Shown: positions 40,938-48,315 of the stretch, piece by piece
Layout: every line of letters starts with the position of its first letter
Numbering within the stretch: position 1 is the first letter of the stretch
NCBI GenBank assembly: GCA_017545245.1
Contig: JAFWPB010000049.1
Coordinates: 1 to 48,315, forward strand
Length of the DNA stretch: 48,315 nt
Reading direction: 5' to 3'
Source: Clostridiales bacterium
GTDB taxonomy: Bacteria > Bacillota > Clostridia > Saccharofermentanales > Saccharofermentanaceae
Position numbers and translations under genes: made by a program
Notes under the pieces: generated by a model
Told to the model about the DNA's origin: nothing
Seen by the model: only the letters and a program-made list of their open reading frames with translations
Databases searched by the model: none

Positions 40938-42837
40938 TGCAAGTGGTTTTGAAGTAATCCGGATCGTAACGGCTTCGGACGATATGCCACCGGAGAAGGT
41001 CGCCCTGATCGCGCGCCGCTTTGCCGAGCATATCCATATATCCGGTTATACGATCCAGCAGGAGACAGATAAGTCCCTGATCGGCGGATATGTGATCTTC
41101 GCGCAGGGTACGAAATACGACTACAGTGTAGCCGGTCAGCTGTCCCGAATCGGACGTCACCTGAAAACGGACCGGGATGCCGAGATTGATGTTTCCGAAG
41201 GAAAAGATGATGCGGCTTTGATCCACCAGTCCTTGAGTGAGGCACTGGCGGAGTTCAAAGAAAGCCCCGCGATGCTTTTCGAGGATGACGATCTCTGGGA
41301 AGGCGATGAAGCGGAGCAGGAAAGAAAACGCGAGAAGATCCTCACCGATTTTGCCAAAGCTTCCGAAGTGGAGCAGGTCGGTAAGGTCATGTCCGTTTCC
41401 GATGGTGTCGCAATGGTAAGCGGCCTCGAGAATTGTGTATCCAGTGAGCTGATCATGTTCTCGGAGACTTCCTACGGTATTGCGATGAATCTGGAAAGTG
41501 ATAAAGTCGGCGTAGTGCTTCTCGGTGAATGCCGGGATGTTGTAGAAGGCGTCATGTGCCACCGTACCGGACGTGCTGTTTCGGTTCCGGTCGGCCGTGG
41601 ACTTCTGGGAAGAGTAGTGGATCCTCTGGGAAATCCGATCGATGGAAAAGGCATTATCCGTTCGACAGAATCCCGTCCTATCGAGTATCCTGCACCGAGT
41701 ATCGTCGAGCGTTCACCGATCGACGAGCCGCTGCAGACAGGTATTACCGCGATCGATGCCATGACCCCGATCGGCCGTGGCCAGCGTGAGCTCATTATCG
41801 GCGACCGTCAGACAGGAAAGACGGCGATTGCAATCGATACGATCATCAACCAACGCGGTAAAAATGTTCTTTGTATCTATGTGGCCATCGGTCAGAAGAT
41901 GGCGAATATCGTTTCCGTGGCAAAAGCACTGGAGCAGTACAATGCGTTGGAGTATACAGTGATCGTAGCGGCCAGTGCATCTCAGCCTGCATCGTTGCAG
42001 TATATTGCTCCATATGCCGGTTGTGCGATTGCGGAAGAGTTTATGTATAACGATCACGAAGATGTCCTGATTGTCTATGATGACCTTTCAAAGCATGCGC
42101 AGGCATACCGTGCGATCTCACTTCTCCTTCGTCGTCCGCCAGGACGTGAAGCATATCCGGGCGATGTTTTTTATTTGCATTCCCGACTCCTCGAGCGTTC
42201 CGCGAAGCTTTCCGAAGCACTCGGCGGAGGTTCTTTGACCGCATTACCGATCATAGAGACCTTGAGCGGCGATATTTCCGCATATATTCCGACAAATGTC
42301 ATCTCGATCACAGATGGACAGATCTATCTGGAATCCGAGTTGTTCTTCGCGGGACAGCGGCCTGCAATCAATGCCGGTCTTTCCGTTTCACGTGTAGGCG
42401 GTGCGGCGCAGACCAAGGCCATGAAGAAAGTGGCAGGACCGCTTCGTATCAGTCTTGCGCAGGCCCGTGAAATGGCTGCTTTCGCCCAGTTCGGTTCGGA
42501 TCTGGATGAGAACACACAGAAGCAGTTGAAGCGTGGTGTCATCCTGAATGAGATCCTGAAGCAGGAACAGTATGCTTCACTCCAGATGGATGAGCAGGTC
42601 GTGATGCTGTATCTGGCAACGAACGAAAAACTGACCTTTCTGGATAAAGAGGACGCGAAGGAGTATGTTAACGAGTTCCTCCAGAGAATGACGGTCTTGC
42701 ATCCGGAAATCATGAAGAGGATCACGGAGACGCGCGTGCTGGACGACGATACGAAGAAAGAGATCGATGAGATCGAAGAAGAATATCACACATTGTTTGT
42801 GGCTGAACATAAGCAGTACCAGTCACGAGAGTCGTAA
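40930..42837 (+). CDS. atpA: ATP synthase delta C-terminal domain fused to alpha subunit
   Basis: The protein has 635 residues, against about 505 for alpha. It begins at GTG 40930, overlapping atpF, after GAGG at 9 bases. Residues ~7-79 match the C-terminal domain of delta (OSCP): [20 protein letters not shown], then [20 protein letters not shown] and [12 protein letters not shown]. An acidic linker (~80-135) includes a stretch that may be the alpha N-terminal helix ([18 protein letters not shown]). Alpha proper begins near [19 protein letters not shown] (151-169); its P-loop is GDRQTGKT (291-298), and [17 protein letters not shown] is intact. The delta N-terminal domain, which normally binds the alpha N-termini, is absent, and no separate atpH lies between atpF and this gene. 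No good internal ribosome site for an unfused alpha was found. Confidence 0.9.
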   Translation: MNNASGFEVIRIVTASDDMPPEKVALIARRFAEHIHISGYTIQQETDKSLIGGYVIFAQGTKYDYSVAGQLSRIGRHLKTDRDAEIDVSEGKDDAALIHQSLSEALAEFKESPAMLFEDDDLWEGDEAEQERKREKILTDFAKASEVEQVGKVMSVSDGVAMVSGLENCVSSELIMFSETSYGIAMNLESDKVGVVLLGECRDVVEGVMCHRTGRAVSVPVGRGLLGRVVDPLGNPIDGKGIIRSTESRPIEYPAPSIVERSPIDEPLQTGITAIDAMTPIGRGQRELIIGDRQTGKTAIAIDTIINQRGKNVLCIYVAIGQKMANIVSVAKALEQYNALEYTVIVAASASQPASLQYIAPYAGCAIAEEFMYNDHEDVLIVYDDLSKHAQAYRAISLLLRRPPGREAYPGDVFYLHSRLLERSAKLSEALGGGSLTALPIIETLSGDISAYIPTNVISITDGQIYLESELFFAGQRPAINAGLSVSRVGGAAQTKAMKKVAGPLRISLAQAREMAAFAQFGSDLDENTQKQLKRGVILNEILKQEQYASLQMDEQVVMLYLATNEKLTFLDKEDAKEYVNEFLQRMTVLHPEIMKRITETRVLDDDTKKEIDEIEEEYHTLFVAEHKQYQSRES

Positions 42838-42844
42838 TTGAAGT

Positions 42845-43780
42845 ATGGAAAGTCTGAACGAGATCAAGAAGCGCATAAAGAGTGTCAATGACATTTCCCA
42901 GCTGACGCGGGCAATGCAGCTTGTCAGCGCCGCAAAAATGCGTAAATCCAAGGTTCAGCATGAGATGGTCAAGCCTTTCTTTACGATTTGTGCCGAGAGC
43001 ATGATGGAAGTGTACAGAAATGCCGGTGAAGACATCGATAATCCGTATTTGCACGTGCATGAGAAGAAGGCGGGCGAGACGTGGAAGATAGCTTACTTCA
43101 TCCTGACCGGTGATCAGGGTCTGGCAGGTGCATATAACAACAATATCGTGAAGATCACGGAAGAGCATATCCAGTCGAAGATTTTGGAGAATGCAAAGAA
43201 GAATATCCGTACGGAATATAAGCTTTATGTATTCGGACAGATGGGCAGTGACAAACTGGCCCGTGACGGGTATCTTGTTGACCCGGAGTTCTCTTTTCCG
43301 ATTTCGGAACCGACGTACTATCAGGCAAGAAATGTGGCGAATATCATCCGGGCGAAATACCTTGGCGGCGAATTTGATCTGGTCTATCTGATCTATACAA
43401 AGATGGAATCGGCGATCAGTATGAAACCGGTCATTGCCCGTGTCGTACCGATCGATTCCAAGTCATTTGAGAGTATTCTCCCGGCTGGAATGGAAGATGC
43501 CGGTATTGCGAAAGAAGGAGATGGAAATCTCGATTACCATCCGAATGCCAGCGCGGTATTTTCCTTCTTGATCGATACCTATCTGAACTCCGTACTGTAT
43601 GGCGCGATGGTAGAAGCTTTTGCCTGCGAACAGACCGCAAGAATGACTGCAATGGACAATGCGAACAGCAATGCCGATGAGATGATGAAGAAACTTACGA
43701 TGCAGAGCAACCGTGCACGTCAGGCTCGTATCACAAATGAGCTGAACGAGATCGTGAACGGTGCGAATCAGGTGGAATAG
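42845..43780 (+). CDS. atpG: F-type ATP synthase subunit gamma
   Basis: The protein has 311 residues, slightly longer than usual. Gamma is the central rotor shaft. The N-terminal helix MESLNEIKKRIKSVNDISQL and the C-terminal helix with RARQARITNELNEIVNGANQ are conserved, as is the Rossmann core motif LTGDQGLAGAYNNNIV. An extra ~20 residues lie between the N-terminal helix and the core (GEDIDNPYLHVHEKKAGETW). The start is seven bases after the alpha stop. Confidence 0.94.
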   Translation: MESLNEIKKRIKSVNDISQLTRAMQLVSAAKMRKSKVQHEMVKPFFTICAESMMEVYRNAGEDIDNPYLHVHEKKAGETWKIAYFILTGDQGLAGAYNNNIVKITEEHIQSKILENAKKNIRTEYKLYVFGQMGSDKLARDGYLVDPEFSFPISEPTYYQARNVANIIRAKYLGGEFDLVYLIYTKMESAISMKPVIARVVPIDSKSFESILPAGMEDAGIAKEGDGNLDYHPNASAVFSFLIDTYLNSVLYGAMVEAFACEQTARMTAMDNANSNADEMMKKLTMQSNRARQARITNELNEIVNGANQVE

Positions 43781-45181
<1,401 letters not shown>

Positions 45182-45185
45182 AAAG

Positions 45186-45638
45186 ATGGCCGATGATGTG
45201 CAAAAGAAAAAGATGATGCTGGAGGTCGTGACGCCTTACGAAGTATTCTTCGAAGGGCAGATCGAGAAGGTCGTCCTGCCGGCGCAGGATGGCCAGCTTG
45301 GCGTTATGCCCGGCCATTCTCCACTCGTCGTTGCTATCACTCCCGGTATCGCTTCTTTTGAAGTAGATGGAGAGACGAAAGATTTCGTCATGTCGGAAGG
45401 ATTTGCTGAGATTGCACATTACGTTGTGGTCGTTGTATGCAATGCCGCAGAGTGGCCGGAACAGATCGATGAGAATCGTGCCCGCTCGGCACTTGAAAGA
45501 GCAGAGCAGAAATTCAACAAGTCTTCTACTACCGAAGAACAACGTCTTTATGCACGCCATGCAATGCGCCGTGCAAAGGCAAGATTGAAACTTGTGTCCG
45601 AACACAAGAAAGATAAAAACCATCGTTTTATGGAGTAA
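45186..45638 (+). CDS. atpC: F-type ATP synthase subunit epsilon
   Basis: The protein has 150 residues. The N-terminal beta-sandwich (LEVVTPYEVFFEGQIEKVVL, GQLGVMPGHSPLV) binds gamma and the c-ring. The C-terminal helical pair (DENRARSALERAEQKFN, then RRAKARLKLVSE) can inhibit ATP hydrolysis in this family. It closes the operon, four bases after beta. No T-rich terminator follows; the next DNA is the GTTTCG array. Confidence 0.93.
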   Translation: MADDVQKKKMMLEVVTPYEVFFEGQIEKVVLPAQDGQLGVMPGHSPLVVAITPGIASFEVDGETKDFVMSEGFAEIAHYVVVVVCNAAEWPEQIDENRARSALERAEQKFNKSSTTEEQRLYARHAMRRAKARLKLVSEHKKDKNHRFME

Positions 45639-45645
45639 AATGAGC

Positions 45646-45829
45646 CGAAACGGGTTTCGAACTATTTTCGAAACAGGTTTCGATGATGTTTCGTAAAAAT
45701 TTAAGAAAATTCTTTGATATTTTAATTTGCCTATTTACATCTCCAAAAATTCTGTGATACACTCCAAGTGAGTTTGTACCACAATTCAAAATTCGGGGGA
45801 AATTCGACGAAGGGATATTCTAGGTTTCG
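45646..45829. repeat. Cluster of inverted GTTTCG words, including two CGAAACNGGTTTCG palindromes
   Basis: CGAAACGGGTTTCG (45646-45659) and CGAAACAGGTTTCG (45669-45682) are 14-bp palindromes 23 bp apart. The inner halves also form an 8-bp stem GTTTCGAA (45654-45661) / TTCGAAAC (45667-45674). Further GTTTCG copies lie at 45688-45693 and 45824-45829, the last just before the start codon of the surface gene. A dimeric regulator or RNA hairpin are both possible. No T-tract follows, which argues against a simple atp terminator. Confidence 0.7.
45735..45764 (+). promoter_or_regulatory. Promoter of the Thr-Pro/DUF4214 surface gene
   Basis: TTTACA (45735-45740) and TACACT (45759-45764) are spaced 18 bp. 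The leader to ATG 45833 is about 60 bases. The GATACAC at the -10 is shared with the proposed promoter of the related gene at 408. Confidence 0.45.
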
Positions 45830-45832
45830 TGT

Positions 45833-47719
45833 ATGAGGAAATGTAGGATAGGTTCGCATTTCGGACCGTTTTTTTATGCTCTGACGATGTTCCTAAGCGT
45901 CTTGATCGTGCTAGGTACATCGCTTTTTTTTACTAACCAAAATGAAGAAAAAGCTGTTGTAGAAGAGAAAGCTTTTTCGGAGTATGCAGAACAGAAAGCT
46001 CAGGCTCAGACCCTGCAAGGGAATGGCGAGTTTATGCTTCCTGCTGATGGCGGTAATACCGTACTTCTGCATAAGTTCACTTCAAGCAGTGATCCGATTT
46101 GTGATGACTGTGGATTCATTCGTTCAATAGACGCTATCGCTCTAGCCTCTCCGGTTATCGACAGAAAACTCGATACCGAGGTGACTTTTGCTGCGTCGAC
46201 TGGTGCGACATGTAAGATCACGTGGTCTCCGGCAGATACAACTGCAAAAGGATCGACGGCTTATACAGCAACGTTGGTTTTCACACCGAAGGCCGGATTC
46301 CATTTTGACGAGAGAACGAAAGTGACCCTTGAAGGAAATTCCATGTCAGTCACACGTCTTTCAGACGGATCGCTCCGTATAAGTAAGTCTTTTGCGAAAA
46401 CGGCGGCTCCGACAAAAACACCGACGCCCAAGCCGGGTACAACACAGGCACCGACAGCGAAGCCGAGTATCTCAAGTGTACCGACAACAAAACCGACAAC
46501 TAGACCGAATGTAACAAGTACACCTAAGCCAAGTATGCCTGTAACTGTTACGGCAACACCGAAGCCGGGTAAGCCTGTAACTGTAACGCCAACACCCGTC
46601 GTTCCAGGTCCTGGTATGCCGACACCAACCGTGAATCCGGATCTTCCGACACCGATTCCGTCTCCGGTTCGTTTCCCGTCTCCGACAAAGGTTCCGACGT
46701 TGACACCATTGCCGACGCTGTCTTCCACACCGTCGCCAACTCCGACGCCGTTACCGACAGCTACATCTACACCGGCACCAACTTCGACTGCTGTTCCGAC
46801 TGCGACATCTGCTCCTAAGCCGCAGGTTACTTCTACACCTGCACCGGGATTGACAGCAACTCCTGTTCCGACGGTACCAGGCAGCCAGACTGTTCCGACA
46901 ACAGCTCCTGAGACTACAAAAGTTCCATCTGGAATTCCAACGGCCACACCTACACCGGAGCCGCTGCCATTTGAAGATTTTGTAGAAAGACTTTACGTCG
47001 TCGCTTTGGATCGTCCGTCTGAAAAGGCAGGAAAAGATTTCTGGATCGAGAAAGTTGTGAACGGTGAATACAATGGTGCGGAATGTGCAAGATTCTTCTT
47101 GCTGCAGGCTCCTGAATTCATGAACCGGAATCTGGATGACTCCCAGTTTGTCGAAGTACTGTATCGTACTTTCTTCGACCGTGAATCGGAACCGGAAGGA
47201 AAAGCATACTGGCTGGGCCGCCTGGCTTCAGATACGCCACGTGAAACGATCGTGAACGAATTCATTGAGTCTACAGAATGGTGCAATATCTGTGCAAGAT
47301 ACGGTGTGCGTTCCGGTGCACTTTATCACAAAGCTGAATTTGCTTCTTATAACGCAGTTATGTTCGCAACACGTCTTTATACATGCTGCCTTGACAGAGA
47401 ACCGGAGAAAGAGGGACTCGAGTACTGGGCATTGGCTCTGACGAATCTGGAGCAGACCGGATACGATGCCGCATATCTCTTCTTCACCAGTAAAGAATTC
47501 GTAGACATGAAGGTTACGGATATAGAATATATTGTCCGTCTCTATCAGACTTTCATGGACAGAGATGCTGATTCTGAAGGTATGCAGTACTGGCTTGGCC
47601 AGCTGGCTTCCGGCGTCAGACGAGAACAAATCGTGGAAGGCTTTGCTTGTTCCGAAGAATTTACCAACATCTGCATGGCATATGGTATCGAACGTGGAGA
47701 GGTCGTTAGATCAGAATGA
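45833..47719 (+). CDS. Secreted or membrane-anchored Thr-Pro-rich protein with DUF4214 repeats
   Basis: The protein has 628 residues. The start at ATG 45833 has only a weak AGG. A long hydrophobic segment (~residues 12-32, FYALTMFLSVLIVLGTSLFF) is either a signal anchor or signal peptide. A domain with CDDCGF and beta-rich sequence ending GFHFDERTKVTLEG follows (~80-185). Residues ~190-380 are a Thr-Pro-Lys-rich linker (TPTPKPGTTQAPT type), irregular rather than tandem. The C-terminal ~240 residues carry four DUF4214 repeats (RLYVVALDRPSEKAGKDFW, then three more), clearly paralogous to the gene at 408. Function unknown; a shared surface role is inferred. Its stop overlaps the next start (ATGA). 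Confidence 0.85.
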   Translation: MRKCRIGSHFGPFFYALTMFLSVLIVLGTSLFFTNQNEEKAVVEEKAFSEYAEQKAQAQTLQGNGEFMLPADGGNTVLLHKFTSSSDPICDDCGFIRSIDAIALASPVIDRKLDTEVTFAASTGATCKITWSPADTTAKGSTAYTATLVFTPKAGFHFDERTKVTLEGNSMSVTRLSDGSLRISKSFAKTAAPTKTPTPKPGTTQAPTAKPSISSVPTTKPTTRPNVTSTPKPSMPVTVTATPKPGKPVTVTPTPVVPGPGMPTPTVNPDLPTPIPSPVRFPSPTKVPTLTPLPTLSSTPSPTPTPLPTATSTPAPTSTAVPTATSAPKPQVTSTPAPGLTATPVPTVPGSQTVPTTAPETTKVPSGIPTATPTPEPLPFEDFVERLYVVALDRPSEKAGKDFWIEKVVNGEYNGAECARFFLLQAPEFMNRNLDDSQFVEVLYRTFFDRESEPEGKAYWLGRLASDTPRETIVNEFIESTEWCNICARYGVRSGALYHKAEFASYNAVMFATRLYTCCLDREPEKEGLEYWALALTNLEQTGYDAAYLFFTSKEFVDMKVTDIEYIVRLYQTFMDRDADSEGMQYWLGQLASGVRREQIVEGFACSEEFTNICMAYGIERGEVVRSE

Positions 47720-48315
47720 GAAGTAATCAGATGCAAATAAGATCAAGAGATGTTATTGTCTTCCTGACGTTGCTCCTTGCGATAAGCTTGGTCCTGATCA
47801 AGCCTTTCGCTGGAAAAGCAACGCGTGCGGACGCGCATCTGGAAGCGACGATAAAACATAGCGTAGAGCTGTATAGCGATCTTGGTCTCGAGTACCGTGT
47901 GAAACTGAATTCAAATGTTTCATTCTCGAATATCTATCTTCACCTGGAACGTCAGAAGTTCAGCGGATCGGGCAGCGCCTACACATGGGAGAGCGTCGAT
48001 CTGAAGGACTATTCCGTGCAGAGCGGAGAATATGTTTTCCATTACTACGGTTTGAATGCTGCTGAAATGCCAAATCTTGTGCGTGTCACTGTGTATGCAC
48101 AAAACGGAAGTATGACGTATTTTTCCGACACGGAAGAAACGTCTATCCGTGATTACTGTCAGAATCTTCTGAAGACATATTCACGAGGCAGTACGCAGAA
48201 GGAAAAAGCACTTTCTACTCTGCTGGTCGATATGCTGAACTATGGTGCCGCTTCCCAGAAGTATTTCAAATGTAATGTGAATGATCTGGCGAATGCCAAA
48301 CTAGATTCGTATCAG
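47716..48315 (+). CDS. Secreted protein, 3' end cut by the window edge
   Basis: 200 codons are open to the last base. ATG 47716 overlaps the upstream stop as ATGA; a second in-frame ATG lies at 47731. The N-terminus is a signal peptide (RDVIVFLTLLLAISLVLIKP, then an AxA-type site near TRADA). The visible domain contains EYRVKLNSNVSFSNIYLHLE, SIRDYCQNLLKTYS and STLLVDMLNYGAASQKYF. I have seen this YGAAxQxYF pattern in large secreted proteins of Clostridia, but it has no function known to me. Coupling to the DUF4214 gene suggests the two proteins are made together and act at the surface. Confidence 0.8.
   Translation, partial: MRSNQMQIRSRDVIVFLTLLLAISLVLIKPFAGKATRADAHLEATIKHSVELYSDLGLEYRVKLNSNVSFSNIYLHLERQKFSGSGSAYTWESVDLKDYSVQSGEYVFHYYGLNAAEMPNLVRVTVYAQNGSMTYFSDTEETSIRDYCQNLLKTYSRGSTQKEKALSTLLVDMLNYGAASQKYFKCNVNDLANAKLDSYQ

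Noticed and set aside
40930..42837. Frameshift or assembly error joining atpH and atpA
   Set aside because: The atpF stop overlaps the fusion start and no delta N-terminal coding sequence is present in any frame nearby, so a simple frameshift does not explain it. Read data would still be needed to exclude a deletion.

Overview
The window looks like chromosomal DNA of an anaerobic, Gram-positive-lineage member of the Clostridia, probably a gut or rumen Saccharofermentans- or Lachnospiraceae-like bacterium. The placement rests on the AddAB nuclease-helicase, the TIGR03960/DUF2344 pair, a DUF4364 regulator, Rnf-type membrane subunits, the rpiB-upp-atp gene order, strong AGGAGG ribosome sites, and secreted proteins built from NFPD/EF-hand/LRR modules, DUF4214 and Thr-Pro linkers. 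I cannot fix the genus from sequence alone. No rRNA, tRNA, CRISPR, prophage or insertion sequence was recognised.

Layout. 1-2.4 kb: a repeat-rich leader and a secreted LRR-DUF4214 protein. 2.4-4.7 kb: a divergent pair, a DUF4364 regulator (minus) and pgi (plus). 4.7-7.5 kb: a radical SAM protein (TIGR03960) overlapping its DUF2344 partner. 7.6-10.3 kb: a lipid group, marR-acp-diacylglycerol kinase facing plsC. 10.3-18.3 kb: a second palindrome array and a 2510-residue secreted protein with eight NFPD/EF-hand/LRR modules, a 24-bp-repeat stalk and two FN3 domains. 18.5-28.2 kb: acyl-CoA ligase, addB, addA and convergent tadA. 28.3-36.2 kb: a zinc-ribbon membrane protein, rpoD, a highly derived Rnf-like set (rnfC, rnfD, rnfG, an rnfE-rnfA fusion, no rnfB) and an RNA methyltransferase. 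36.2-39.0 kb: a cluster of three DnaA boxes, then proA, rpiB and upp. 39.1-45.6 kb: a complete F-type ATP synthase operon in which delta exists only as its C-terminal domain fused in front of alpha. 45.6-48.3 kb: a third palindrome cluster, a secreted Thr-Pro/DUF4214 protein, and a translationally coupled secreted protein cut by the window edge.

How parts fit together. The DUF4214 proteins, the giant LRR protein and the edge protein look like one cell-surface programme. Each of the three surface transcription units has its own array of inverted-repeat words upstream, with a word not used at the others. The Rnf-like set and the ATP synthase are both membrane energy machines, and both are structurally unusual: the first has lost RnfB and most intramembrane Fe-S ligands, the second has a delta-alpha fusion that conflicts with the normal 3 alpha : 1 delta stoichiometry. 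These two are the best candidates for undescribed biology. All family calls come from motif recognition by eye; no database search or structure prediction was run.
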